Origin: Gymnopus androsaceus JB14
Taxonomy: Eukaryota; Basidiomycota; Agaricomycetes; Agaricales; Omphalotaceae
Length of the DNA: 64,000 bases
Assembly: GCA_009733575.1 (NCBI GenBank)
Contig: ML769410.1
Location: forward strand, 220,343 to 284,342
Reading direction: 5' to 3'
The position numbers and the translations under genes are program-made. Shown piece by piece: positions 45,381 to 57,256 of this stretch; position 1 is the stretch's first letter, and each line of letters opens with the position of its first letter. Under the pieces are notes generated by a model. The model searched no databases and was not told where the DNA came from. It was given only the letters and a program-made list of their open reading frames with translations.

Positions 45381-47132
45381 TTGTGCTGGGTATGAAAACC
45401 AAGCAAACAACAATCACCCCAATCAGATTCAATCTAAAAGGTATTTAATGTGAGGAAGGAGGTTGTTGAAGATTTCCTTGACTACTAATTGATTCGAAGA
45501 GAAAAGCACTTGACAGTGGCACAGACAGTGCCAGATGAACAAGGTTTATACTTGGAGGGAGGTTTTTGAAAAGCCAACTAATGTACAAAAACGCGCTGAA
45601 CTAATCGAGGGGGAAAGCAAACACCAAAGCCCGGGTCAAGTACGCTGACTCAACAAACAACGTTGTGTATCTCAGGAGCCTTTATGTCGCCGCACAATGA
45701 TACTCCAACTCTCAGGGAATCCCGCGAGTTACCTAACAAGCTTATACGACCACTGCGCAAGTCACTCAAGTAGGCGTTTTTTAACACACTCAGTGAAGAG
45801 CGGGCAAGGGGTAGAATCTGTTGGTTAAGCTAGGTAACACTCCAAGAAGCTTCCTCCCTAAAACTAGACCAAGCCAACACTTGGGTCCAAGACCTTTCCT
45901 AATCAACAATGGGCTCGTCGAGGTGTGCACGTTAGGCTCCACCTGCGGTCCTAAGACTGATGTGACCTCTCTTCAAGATGAAAACCAGGAATGCTTGACT
46001 TAATAGCCGGGAAGTAGAATGAACAGCCTCAGTATTATTGAGGTGACAAGAAGGCCACCCGTTTCAAAGGTTGCAGAGGACAATGCAGACGCGTCTGAGT
46101 GTGTACAAATCACTACAGGTCCTAAGATAGAACTGCATTTCAGGTATCAAGTCTAACTTGTTATTCCGAGATAGAATAGCTACCTTATATACTGAGCGAG
46201 ATATAATAAAATAGGAAAATGAGGGAAACTGAGCAAGACAGGATGAAACAGAGTAAGTAAAATAAAAAAGATAAATGATGTCCATATACGTGTGTATACT
46301 ATGGTTTTGCCTTGACATTCCCCTGCCTCATTTGTTTGTCTTCCTTGATTGGGTCAACTTTTGGGATTTTTGGTCCGAATTGACTCAAGTCATTTGCCTT
46401 TTTACAAGACTCGCCAGTTTCTTTAGCAGAACAGCCCTCGGAAGTATTTCTATGTTTCTCCTTGCCAATGGGAGACTGGTTATTATCCCCAGTTCCACGC
46501 GGTCTCAAGTCTAGATGCATGGTAGCATATGGATCTCAGTAAAATGCTAAGGCTCGGATAGAAACGCTCCTTGGTCCTTCCGTGCTCTAGAAGTAGCTAC
46601 AGCAAGTGGGTCATGTGGCCACATTGGATTGCCACGGCTATCTGCCTGGTGCTTTCCAGCAAGCGTCAACTTTGAGGACACCCATTATGGTACTTCCTCA
46701 TCTTGGTCCACCTTGCTTCATTTAATAAATGTGAGCATTGTGTAGACTCCTTGGTGAGCTAATCGCGGAAGCAATGCCTTGTTAAGACTCCGATCCCTTG
46801 GGTATATCCTTCGATGACCTAGCCTAGTATAACTGGTATGTGGGCTTGTTTATCTGCCTCAGTCAGCAACTTGTTATCCAACAAGCTTGCCCTGCTACGC
46901 CATACTGTGCATAGGACTTTGATTGAGGCGCATTCACAAAGTTAAGTATGGTACCATTGTGCGTACGGTTACTCTGCAACCTCTTGGGTAGAATAGGTCC
47001 TTGGTAGATTTTAACTATCAGCTTGGGCTCACTATAGTTCTCTTATTGACCGTGTTTGGCTACAAACAGAACCTAGAATTATTGGTTCTGCGCAGTTCTA
47101 GCCTTAGCCAAAAAATTGGCATATCAGCTAAA
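45381..47132. other. No gene seen
   Basis: About 1.75 kb with only short frames on both strands. It is bounded by two direct copies of repeat R, but no primer-binding site, Gag or Pol signal was found, so I do not call it an LTR element. Confidence 0.35.
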
Positions 47133-47335
47133 TAATGAACACCTATATTGAGGCAAAGTCAAGAGTACTACTGGACACAGAGCATTATACATTTGATTTT
47201 GGGTCAATCCACCTCTGAATTTTTGTGAATCCTCTTTATATTAAGATAGGAATATAAATCTTGCAAGAGCACTCACTTCATGCACTAACAATTGGGTGGA
47301 TTGCACTCCAATAGTTTAGATGATGTTTTTTTCTT
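47133..47335 (+). repeat. Dispersed repeat R, copy 2
   Basis: Partner of 45116-45380; see there for the shared blocks. The match fades into an A-rich run (tttaaaaaaagagcccc) near 47340. Confidence 0.65.
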
Positions 47336-49329
47336 TAAAAAAAGAGCCCCTAAAAGTAAGAGTATCTAAAATTTCCAAATGGAGATCCCCACAGTTACAG
47401 CACTAGGTGAAATTCCCACTCTAAACTTGATCCCTAAAGAATCAAGTTTTCTTACATAAAGTAAGGACATGGAACTAGTAACTCTGAGTTACATACCACT
47501 AATTACTGCTAGTACCTCTGGGATACTTGGTAGTAACTTTTACTAGTAACTCTGAGTTACATACTGGTAATTAGTGTTTCTAAGGCATGACATGGCATGA
47601 AATGATGTGGCAGTGATCGGCTTTGGCATTTGAATGACACGACATAACTAAAATAGGTAACTGGCATGGCACAGCTGTGGCATGCCATGACATTATACAA
47701 TATTAGGTATCATATGTTACAAACATTTTGAAACTCTTCAAACTTTTGACATACGCCCTCATATCACTAGGTACTGCATATATATCATTAGTTTGAGACT
47801 CAAGGTACTCAAACTGCTCTTCTTGAGTCATTCCTTGTGTAAAACTAAGTGTTCCTTTTGATTTGATAGCAAACTTAAGGACTTGCAAGGCTTGCATCAT
47901 CTTGGCACTGAGACAACTGTGTCAATCAGTGTTAGTCTCTCCAGTAGAAGAGAAAATACAGTTTAGAGGGGACCAAAGTGCGTTGGCTTGGATTGGAAGA
48001 ATATCCATGGCCAATCTGTAAATAGCAGGATATTGGGTATTTTTTTTCCTAGATCATTATGTTAATAAAAATTGGTTAATCATACATGCCCCTCTTACCT
48101 GCCAGTATGCCAAGCTCAAAGGGGCTGAGGAGCTCTCAGGAAGATAGAGGTCTACTTGTTGTTCTACAGTACACTTGTTGTTAGTGTGAGAGGTTCCTGG
48201 CATGCCTTGAAGCATTCAATTGGCCCACAACATCAATGTCTCCTCTTCTTCGACATTGGCACCATCATCAAGATCAACATCATTTGTGTATTTCTTCACC
48301 TATACCATCAAACATGGTCAGAAGTCAATTAATAGTAAAATAAAACCAGATAAAGATTGCTCACACAAAGTAATCCTTTGCCGAAACATACTCTTCTGGG
48401 CAAAAACACTGATAAAATTCAAGTTTCATCATTGGATTGACAGCTACAAGATGTTATTAGGTATTATTGCTTTAAGAACTGAAAACTTACCCATTGCCAA
48501 CATGTAAGCAGGAATGTCCCAGATAACATCCATATAATCTTCGAGCTTGTCCATTCCAGCTGAAACTGCGGTTCTGATACTTGGATGTGTCAAACACAGG
48601 GCTGCCCATTTTCTGAACATGGCCTCAAATGCAGGAATAGGATCACATAGAGCTGGTATCTTCTCTGCAGATAGGCACTGTTGAAAGAGATGAGGGACCT
48701 GGATAGGATCTTAGAAACTGAGTAGCCAATTGTCAAACACAACCATACCTGTAATGCAACTTTTACCTCTTCAAGAAGTGCCCAGTCTTGATCTGTCAGC
48801 AAGTGCGTTGTTCCCAATTCATGAAAATGATCTGATGTGAAAAAACTCGAAATCACCTAAAAAGTATCAGCATGAGAGAGAATATAGACAGGCTTGCCTC
48901 ACCAATTTTAAAAAGGTTGCACATTCCACCATTGCATATGTTGATGACCAGCGGATATCAATATCAAGAACAAGCTGTAGATCTTTCTTAACCACTTGTT
49001 TAGCACATTTTGTGAAATGAGTGCACCAAATTTCAGAGCCCTTATCTAGTTACAATGTTATTTATTGTCAATTGGAAAAATGAAGTACTCACCATCTTCA
49101 TGAGGGAACGGAGCCAGCCAATAATACCATTCCCGAGGATTTCAAGCTCAGCAAGCATTGCTTTACATGCAAGATTGACGACATGTGCAAAGCATCTTGC
49201 TAAACAGATGTAAGACTTTTGCATTTGATAAGAACAGATCAGTGCTAGCTTACCATATCTGATGCTCATGGGGATCCCAATCTGCATCCCTGACACTGAC
49301 CAAAGGGAAAGAAGGGTCTTGTAGACCTT

Positions 49330-51570
49330 GATCAGACAAAAAGCAGCTGAAACGCTGTGGGAGTGTGGCTTGCCTCGCTGGTAGCCAGCCTCCTTAATTT
49401 ATTATTTATATATACCCAGAACACTATTCCACCTTCACTCACATATACACGCTTGACGAGTACTCTTCATTATACTCTTTTTTATCTTTATTTCTCATTT
49501 CTCGGTCATTTCGGACTCCTTCATCAAATTTGCTTTCCATCATTCCTCGAGCCGGACCAGTTACACGTGACCGATCAACGCTCTTCTTCTCTTCTCCCAT
49601 GTTTACTTCCGTTCAATTTCCTCGACACTTCAACAACGATGCACTCTCCTAATCACTCAACACCAACAAACCTTCCATCAATGCCTTGGAACCAGGACCA
49701 CTGTAGGAAGGATTGGGTAGGACTATTGGGCAGACAGTATGTTATCATAATTATTCTTTCCATTTCTATTTCCTCTCTATTTCAATTAATCATCATTCCC
49801 CTTTCCGTCGCGATGCCTACCAACTGCCAAAGCTGTCGAGTACCTTCCTTCGGAACGCACCTGTATCATGACGTTGGGCCTGAGCCACCCAACTGTCCTC
49901 GCTGATGGTCGTAGGCAAGCGATACAGTTTACTTGTATTGTGCATATCCCGGGTTGCGACTCTGACGAGCTGGACGCATTGGGAAGCTTAGCGGCATTTC
50001 ACTTTCAACTGGACACTTTTTTTTTAATATATCCGGTATTTCATATGTTTCCGATTACTTGTATGACGTCGGGCAACGCAAGAGAACGCGTGGCTGTCCG
50101 AGTTGGTATTTAAGATGTACTTCCCATTCAAATAAACCCCCTGTTCTTTCATGCAAACTTCAAGTACTTATCGTGAACTCAAAATCGTTGCGTGGACGAT
50201 TCGTGCAAAGCTAGGTGATTCGTTATAACAAACTAAACATTCTACTTTATTAGGCTATCCTCCATTCTATATACGGACAGCTACTACTTCTCCCACAAAC
50301 CGATACTGAGACCCGACTGAAACCAGCACTGGTCCTCGCTTGGACCAACCTTTCTTTCTTTAACGCAACATCATGCAAGGGCCATGTTCCCATCCTGTTA
50401 CACATCTTTACTGCTATTAGCTTCCATTTCTTTGTCAACTCCCAACTTTCCATTGATGTTGGTTCTTGGCTGTTCCATTAGCCATGAATGTAAATGAAAT
50501 CTACACATCCTGCCTGTATTCTGTGTCTTCTTGGGCTCTACCAATAATGAGTATCTGCACTTGACTCACTTCATGTCCTCAATATTGCAGATCTTAATCT
50601 ATGATCTCTCAAGACTATCAAACTGGATTTAGTACAATCCATACTTGACAAATGCTGTTCATCAATGACTCTATCGCAGAGTGATCTGTAGACAGCTCTG
50701 ATACTTACACTACTGTTTGCCAAGGCTTTTGTTCTGTGCTTGGCCCTTCCATTTACCGTGAAGTCAAACCTTCTCTCGGTCTTGTCAATTTTTCCATACG
50801 TGCATTCTTATCCAGGGCGGGAGCTGGAGATCTTGATGGATTGGTGTCCAATGATTTAGTAACAGAAATTTATGATATTTTAGTATGTTTGCCTTACTAC
50901 TGCATATTCATGATATCTGACTTTAATCCAGCTACTAAAAACAGCTGTACCAGAGGGGATGAGGTCTCTTACGACATATTCTGATCTCCTATCTCTTTGG
51001 ATTGTTGAGCTTGCAAATGTGTAGAATTATGCAACTATCCCTAAACGTTCAAACATTGTTATCTCATTCAGAATCAGCATGGTTTTCATTGTGGCTTTAA
51101 AAGATGTTGCTTTTTTCATTGTCAACAGGACCAGGGAGTTATTCAGGAATGGCACTTCAGAAGTAGCTATCACGGCTCTCAGCTCCTCTGTTGATTTGAC
51201 AAATGTTGTTGGATTCATTGCATTTGTGAACATTGGCAGAGAATTGATTCCGTCAATGGCTTTGAATACTGCTTACCGATGCTACTCCTGGCTGTCAAGA
51301 TTCTTTCTTCACAATGACTCCTCTCTATCATGGTTACTTGAGCTTGCCAAATGCAATAGCTGAGACTTTGCATGAAGCCAGGTAAGCATTTCCTGGGATT
51401 GCAAACCAAACTCATCTCATTCATGTCAATAGAAATTTAGCAAAGATTTAGGTGGTTACCAATTGTGGTTAGTACAATAATGTTAAACACTTCCTTAAAT
51501 ATTATACTGAGTTTTACTTCTTTCAAAATGACTTTAATAAGCACTCATTATCGGAGCTGTTGGGGATTGC
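49330..51570 (+). mobile_element. Insert within the hAT relic, carrying unknown coding modules
   Basis: Bounded by the two halves of the hAT frame. Left part: promoter-like tatataccc with a pyrimidine leader, then a short coding piece from ATG 49639 (MHSPNHSTPTNLPSMPWNQ) with GTATGT-like splice signals and a second piece to 50113. Right part: the module at 50745-51440 that recurs at 55330-56020. No transposase, RT or Rep domain recognised. I infer a mobile or duplicated segment; precise ends and target duplication were not resolved. Confidence 0.5.
50745..51440 (+). pseudogene. Unknown coding module, copy 1
   Basis: Closely similar to 55330-56020 at DNA and protein level: KPSLGLVNFSIRAFLSRAGA, DLDGLVSNDLVTEIYDIL, then after an intron VFIVALKDVAFFIVNRTREL and VDLTNVVGFIAF. 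This copy has a stop in the middle exon (TAG in place of a Trp codon near 51021) and several shifts. Composition is helical and hydrophobic. Family not recognised. Confidence 0.5.
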
Positions 51571-52191
51571 ACATGTAGTGGCACTAACAATGTATACCAT
51601 GAGAATGGAGCATTCTTGCAAATGCAGCCATAAATGTATCATTGTTCTGGGCATTATTGGACGTGATATAACTAGCCTAAACAAAATGTTCAATAGCCAA
51701 GCTTATTGAATGATATAGATTTTACCTTGTGCAAGATACCCAATTTATCCATTACATGTACAAATGCCTCAGACATGTACTCACCAGTATGACTTCCAGG
51801 GAGACGTACAAAACCAACAAGAGCAGAGTGCATGACAAGCTCTCGCTTGATACCTGTGTCTGTTTGAACAACCTTTGCTCCAATCCAGTGGTCAGTGATT
51901 ACAAGTAAAGATGGTTTTTGTTTGTCAGTCCATATATCTTCCGTGAACAATATATCACCTTGAGTGGCCTGGGCTAGCAGTCAGAAAGTGTCAGAAGAAT
52001 GTGGAGCAAGATCAACTACCTTCATTTCAGTGGAGAGCTGTCCCCAGTACTCATCAACACTCTCCAATATCCACACTCAAAGTGTATCCTTATGCAGTAT
52101 ATCAGAATCTTTGAGATCATTTTGTATAACCAAGATCAAGTTGCGTAAATAAGGGCTTTCGATGACATTGATTGACTAGAAATACCTCGAT

Positions 52192-53747
52192 ATGGTGTAT
52201 CAATTGAATGGTCAAGTGGTGAGTTCAGCTTCTTTGTCAAGTAGCATTAATGCTAATGGGGAGCTTCAGATTTTGAGAGCCAACAATTTGAAGCAAGGGA
52301 AAGCTAAATTTCTTATTCGCCCTTTTATTATACCATCCAATGTTTCATCTAAAGGCCGTGTAATTTTCCAACAAGCAAACGAGCGTTTTGAGGACGTCAT
52401 TGCATTCACAACTGCTATTTGTCAGGATTTTTTTAATTCTCAGTCAGCTAAAGATGGTGCATGTCCTATTAAACCTTTTTAGCTGCTTTTTTAAAATATG
52501 ATTTATGCAGCAGAAATTTACCCCTACCCCGATACCACTATTAATGGCTCCAACTGGGTCCAAGAGGGTCCTCAGTCCTGGATAATTCCTTTGACATTGC
52601 CAGGTATATTCACTAATGTGAACATTGGAAAGCCTGCTGTTCCGCGAACCCGCTTGCAAGGTCATGCCTTTCTTCTAAATATTTTGCAGTTCACTAATGC
52701 ATTCGCTAGGTAATTGTTTGGCTCCTGTGAGCCAAGTTCAAGCTGAGATCAAGCAAAGAAATAGAGAGGCTTTGGTACCCAACACTTCTAATGGTATGTT
52801 GCTCCTTATGGTGTCGTTGGTATTGAGCTTACACAACACTATAACACACGATCTCACCCTCCTTTGCAATTGGCCTGACCCTGATAGTCATATCCGGCTC
52901 TTGGGCGAGGACATGTACTTGGGAGAAGTGCGAGTGAAAAGTCCGCATTATGTTAACACTGAAGGACAGGTTATTCATCCATCGGAGTACTCTCGTTATT
53001 TGGTCCCTGGGACTAGGGTAGCTGTCTTAATTGACTACAAGACGTGCATTTTTACCTGTTTTATTTTTTTCAATCATGTTCTAAGTACTGTTTAGCTGGG
53101 ATATAACTTCGAGCCCATCTGATCCACACCGCTCTGTCAACTCTCCTTCCCATCATTGCGTTCCTACTGCGGTCCAGCTACAAATCATTCCAGATGATGA
53201 CAATGATATTCGCATTTTGATCCATTGTACTGAGGCGGAGAAACTCGCGATCTCCAAACGGACAAAAGAACAAGACCGCATAGCTGAGGAGTATTGTGAG
53301 GCTAGGCAAGCGGAAGAGGCTAGTAAGCTTGCCGCAGCTGCTGCCCAAGCCAAAGCAGCCGCGGACAAAAAGGTTGAGCGCGCTGAACATCTCAAAACCC
53401 TCTGGCGAACTCAAGCCTTGGGCTCCTCTTCCACACCCTCTACGCCATCCAGCTCTACAGCTTCATCATTGTCTACACCTTCCCCCGCTAAGCGTGTTGC
53501 AGCTGATGGACCACCCTCCACACCATCTCCTCCCAAGCGACGGGTCAATCAAACTGCTCACATGACTTCTGGTGGAAAGATGCTGAGAAAGGGGGTAGCG
53601 ACATCTGCTGCAGAGCCTAGCATGACTGCTGGACAAAGCACGTGGAGCAAGGACAAGGCCAAGACCAATGATGCCATGGACATTGATACAGTGATTGACT
53701 CCAAAGGAAAGTCTAAGGCAGTTGAGCACATGGACATCAATGGTTAG
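52192..53747 (+). CDS. Uncharacterised multi-exon protein
   Basis: Several long frames with coding character and splice-like borders follow each other: from 52192 (QGKAKFLIRPFIIPSNV, GRVIFQQANERFEDVIAF), 52500-52700 (EIYPYPDTTINGSNWVQEGP, GHAFLLNILQFTNAFA), 52880-53040 (LLGEDMYLGEVRVKSPHYVN, EYSRYLVPGTRVAV), then an intron ending at about 53095, and a final part to 53747. That part has an acidic stretch (IIPDDDNDIRILIHC), a long Ala/Glu/Lys coiled coil (about 53220-53400) and a Ser/Pro-rich tail with KRRV and SPAKR basic clusters. Exact exon borders are unsure. I do not recognise the family; a nuclear DNA- or chromatin-associated role is only a guess from the tail. Confidence 0.5.
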
Positions 53748-54166
53748 TCCGTTCCGTTTGGATTTTTTTCGGACTCAACAGCATATGAGACGTTAATTTC
53801 TATTCATCCTCTTTGAAGAGGATTATACCTATCTTTCAAACAGACTGTTTCAACTATGTTCCACTACAATAAACTAAATATGCTAAAATCTTGACTTTAC
53901 TGACTTTACTTGTTTCTATTTTACGTTTTTTCTGACTTAATCACTATTCATTTTTACATGGACTATTCATTACCTTAAACACGCCTTACTTTATAAACCT
54001 TATACACGCTTTACTTTATTTATAATTGATTGTTTTATTTTATGTTCAATTTCATAACCTTTAACGCCTGGTAACAATAACACTTGCTGGCACTTGTAAC
54101 TCTTAGGTGCTTTGAATGATTATTTAGTTCAATTACACTGTCCAACGTCTCTTGGCAAAGCCTGCT
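53748..54166. other. AT-rich intergenic region
   Basis: Convergent 3' ends of the 52-kb gene (plus) and the polymerase-subunit gene (minus). Runs of ttta/ttatttt, no repeat or RNA gene seen. Confidence 0.45.
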
Positions 54167-54692
54167 CTACACCTTGGATTGCATAACAAAATGTGTGACT
54201 TGACTAACTCTCCAAGGATGACCTTCATCTTCATCGATTTCTTGAAGAATGGGGTACAGCTGCAATAGGTGTTAGTGCTGGCAAGGTGTATGGTATTCTG
54301 TGCTCACGTCTGCAGGGGGGTCTAGGTCTAGATCCTTGGCCCACAACCACCTTTCCATTTTAGTCATACCAATACAAGGTCCGTATTCCAATGTCCTACT
54401 CTCGTCAAATGCGTGTTTGTGGCATTTTTTAAATTGCTCACCAATCAAATACTTGAAGATGTGCTTCTACTGCGGGATCTAGCACTCTCTTCGCTGCTAT
54501 TGCTTCTTCCCTGGTTCTATGACCAATGTATTCGATTTTGTTTTCACTCTTGCTTTGTTCTGTATGGTTTGTGCCTTTGCTGCCTGGACCTTTGGTACAG
54601 GATGTGCCATTGTCATCTGCGCCTTTGCGATCTAGTTTCTCTGGTTTTGTTTTTTTGCATGGATGGAAAAATTCTTGGATGCTAGGTTGCAT
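54167..54692 (-). CDS. DNA polymerase delta small subunit (Pold4/Cdm1-like)
   Basis: Three exons, 54692-54442, 54395-54308, 54259-54167, total 432 bases, 143 aa, with phases agreeing and introns of only 46 and 48 bases. The protein opens MQPSIQEFFHP, a canonical PCNA-interacting motif (Q-x-x-I-x-x-F-F), then a Lys/Ser-rich linker. The conserved domain follows: FDWTLEYGPCIGMTKMERW across the first intron, then RWLWAKDLDLDPPAD. Spacing F-D-x4-Y-G-P-C-x-G and the following R-W and P-P match POLD4 and fission yeast Cdm1. The fourth, smallest subunit stabilises Pol delta and its binding to PCNA; nuclear. The ATG at 54692 is the first in frame. Length lies between human (107 aa) and S. pombe (about 160 aa). 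No lesion seen, so this is a real host gene in a repeat-rich area. Confidence 0.85.
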
Positions 54693-55229
54693 GGTGCTCT
54701 TGGTTAGCTGCAAAATTGCTTACTTTGCAAGAATGCTGGGATGTTTGTGTTTCCGCAACCGGAAATTAGGAGGTCCGATCACTCTCAATGGTTTACAATA
54801 CCGGTGAAAAGATTTTGCCCCTTAATTTGTATTGTTGCTTGCACACAAAATCCTGATCATTGCAATGACATTACCAATGAGATTTATCATGTAATGTTAC
54901 CCACTTTTGGTTGTTCAGCGTTCTACCGGAATGTTATATTTTTCCGTGGACCAAATTACGACCTTCGTTCTTTGAGCCAAGCTGTCTGTCTGATGAAGCA
55001 TATGCAGGCCTTTTATACTGCGGAAGATGCATGGAGTCACAATGGGCAGCTTTTTGATATTGCTATTTGTTGCTTTGGCTCCATCATTTGCATCTGATTT
55101 GATGAGGACGGCTACTTTCGTTTTAGTGTTTCCAGTTACAATGATTTGCAATGATCTGTCTTCAGAACTAATTTGATGGTGAAATCTTCCTAAATAAACC
55201 ACTTTCTTTGAGCATCTGTAGCAATCATG
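54693..55229. other. Region upstream of the Pol delta subunit gene
   Basis: Overlapping frames of about 120 aa occur on both strands (54741-55097 plus; 54915-55301 minus). Neither has a recognisable domain or a splice-supported extension, so I do not call a gene. It should contain the minus-strand promoter. Confidence 0.35.
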
Positions 55230-56029
55230 ATTGCTATTGTGTTTGCGTGCAGGCCTACTGGTAAACGGCTTAATGCTCTGTTTACACAACTCGACGCTCA
55301 TTCTATTGAAACGACGGATTGCTCTTTGTCCGTGTTGACAAAACCTTCTCTCGGTCTTGTCAATTCATCCATCCATTTGTACTTATCCAGGGCGGGTGCT
55401 GGAGATCTTGACGGATTGGTGTCCGAAGATTTAGTTTTGGAGATTTATGATATTTTAGTATGTCCACTTTACTACCACAGATTTGTTCACACCTGACTCT
55501 ATTCCAGCTACTCAAGACAGCAGTCCCGGGGAGTATAAGGTCTCTTACGACAGACCCCCATCTCATATCCCTTTGGATCATTGAGCTTGCAGATGCTTGG
55601 GATTATGCGACTATCCCTAAACACGCCAAAATCATTATCTCCTTCAGAATTAGCACCATTTTCATTGCAGCTTTAAAGGATGTCGCGTTTTTTGTTGTCA
55701 ACAGAGCCAGGGAGTTATTCAAGGACAGTGCTTTGGGCGTAGCTATCACCACTCTCAGTTTCTCTGTTGATTTGATGAATGTAGTCGGATTCATTGCATT
55801 TGCAAACGTTGGCAGACCGTGGTTTCTGTCAATCGCTGCGAATGCTGATTACCGTCCTACTCCCGGCTGTCAAGAATCTTTCTTCACAACAACTCCTCTC
55901 AATCACGGTACACTTGAGCTCGCTTTATGCCAGTGGCTGAGACTTTGGGCGAAGCCAGGTAGGCATTTACCTTGGATTGTATGCCTAAATTTTCTCATTC
56001 TTGTGTTTAGGGAGTTAGCGAAAATTTAG
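55230..56029 (+). CDS. Unknown coding module, copy 2 (better preserved)
   Basis: Starts inside a frame from about 55227, exon KPSLGLVNSSIHLYLSRAGA, DLVLEIYDIL, a GT-AG intron from about 55458 to 55506, then LLKTAVPGSIRSLTTDPHLI, SLWIIELADAWDYATIPKHA, IFIAALKDVAFFVVNRAREL, SVDLMNVVGFIAFANVGRPW. The intron joins frames smoothly and this copy has no stop where copy 1 does, so it is likely the expressed form. Mostly helical, hydrophobic segments, no catalytic motif. Possible continuation past 56065 (ccag-like signal near 56070). Function unknown; could be a host gene with a transposed copy or an element-borne gene. Confidence 0.45.
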
Positions 56030-56702
56030 ATGCACTGTGTCTGTCGTTTCTATGCACAAATTTTGCAGGTCGAAGTGTATTGTGGGAAGTCAACGACATG
56101 TTGGTCTATAACCACTCGATGGATGAGACTGAAATGGGGCGGCAAAGGGTAGGACACCAACTGATGCAAGGATTATTTTATTGCACCGCCGCTGACTCTT
56201 TATGACGCTACTCATATTTGGTCTTGATATATAACACTTAAACAAAGTTTTGAATAATGTTTGATTTACTTGACTGCGGGATGAACTTGTTAGTATAGCA
56301 TTTTGGCAAGTTTACACTTGCTCACCTCATACAGACTCTGGATTATGTGGCTATGGGCTTGGTGGAGTTGACCGTGTGATGGGGTGTTGTAGCGGATGGA
56401 ACAATAGGGAATTATTTATCTGACGAGGTATGTTTGTGTGCTGGCAGTGCAATAAAAGGTGCGGTGTGCTCTGCAACTCCCCTCTGAAAATGCCTACTGC
56501 TGAAAGTGCCTCTGGCACTCCCCATGCTTCGTAGCCCACGAGGAGACTTCTCGGCACAGGGTCAGTAGGTACCTTCAACTCTAGGTAGAGCCAGCATTAC
56601 TTCTCTGAAAGAAGTTCAGAGTGTATGTCGACGAAAGAGGTAGCAGGGAATTGTAGGTTGAAGCTGAAGATGGTGGTGGTCAAGAGGAAAAATGGAAAGA
56701 CT
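56030..56702. other. No gene seen
   Basis: Short frames only. The shared module ends near 56028; afterwards the two copies differ. Confidence 0.35.
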
Positions 56703-56966
56703 TATGTAACTGTTCTGGATCAAAGTATAAAGTAGTCAAAACTCCAAAAGTATGAGTAATCGCTCTTGACTGTAACCATAGCGCGATTCTGTTCAATTCT
56801 TGCCACTACTCCTGCCATCTTGCATTGAAAAATTCTGACCTTAAATTGCTACTTCAATGTATGATACACAGATACGACGTGACTATTTTCCTTCTTTGCA
56901 CGATTGGAGGACTCGGGCACGGGGCTGTCGGGGATTGCCGCGGAGCGGCGCTAAGGATACTGGCAA
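56703..56966 (+). mobile_element. Short Helitron-like element, uninterrupted copy
   Basis: About 264 bases matching the two outer parts of 24975-26329. The 3' end shows ctgtcggggatt, a perfect hairpin gccgc-gga-gcggc, then gctaaggat. No coding capacity. It gives the empty site for the foldback insertion in the other copy. Confidence 0.65.
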
Positions 56967-57256
56967 GATGTAACTCAAAAAAGTGATTTTCTAGGGCGCT
57001 TTTTTGAGTAATGAGCCTGTAGCACGACGATTCCAATTTTTTCTGGCCCAATGAGCTGTACACTTCATCCTATACCTCTTAGAAATGTATCAAAAGCACT
57101 ACGCAACACACTCCCTTCAATCAAGGCACTCCACCCCGCAATCATTTGACAGGATTTCTCAAAAATCAAGTTCCTCAGCCCTGAAAGTTTTGGTCCACCG
57201 GTGCTCACCGCTATTGCTGCATTTTTATCCATTTTTATCCGAACCCAGTACCCATC

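Larger units (their letters stand above)
47575..52150 (-). pseudogene. hAT transposase relic, split by a 2.2-kb insertion
   Basis: Minus-strand pieces in order: FTEDIWTDKQKPSLLVI then HTGEYMSEAFVHVMDKLGIL (51950-51690); a D-N-A-S-N-N-type segment read as NNAQNNDTFMAAFARMLHSHG (about 51670-51590); then, beyond the insertion, DADWDPHEHQI with RCFAHVVNLACKAML across an intron (49300-49130). C-terminal sequence follows at about 48020-47700 (YRLAMDILPIQA, MQALQVLKFAIKSKG). This order matches hAT transposases of the type common in basidiomycetes. Stops and shifts occur throughout. The left edge near 47575 (tagtgtttctaagg) is followed by many ggcatg/catgcc motifs, likely subterminal repeats. Confidence 0.8.

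Noticed and set aside
45116..47335. Direct repeats R as long terminal repeats of a retrotransposon
   Set aside because: The copies lack TG...CA ends, the interior has no Gag/Pol signal, and a third partial copy lies elsewhere; a dispersed repeat fits better.
54741..55301. Opposed frames of 118 and 128 aa upstream of the Pol delta subunit gene
   Set aside because: Neither has a recognisable motif nor joins to further exons; one is likely the shadow of the other.
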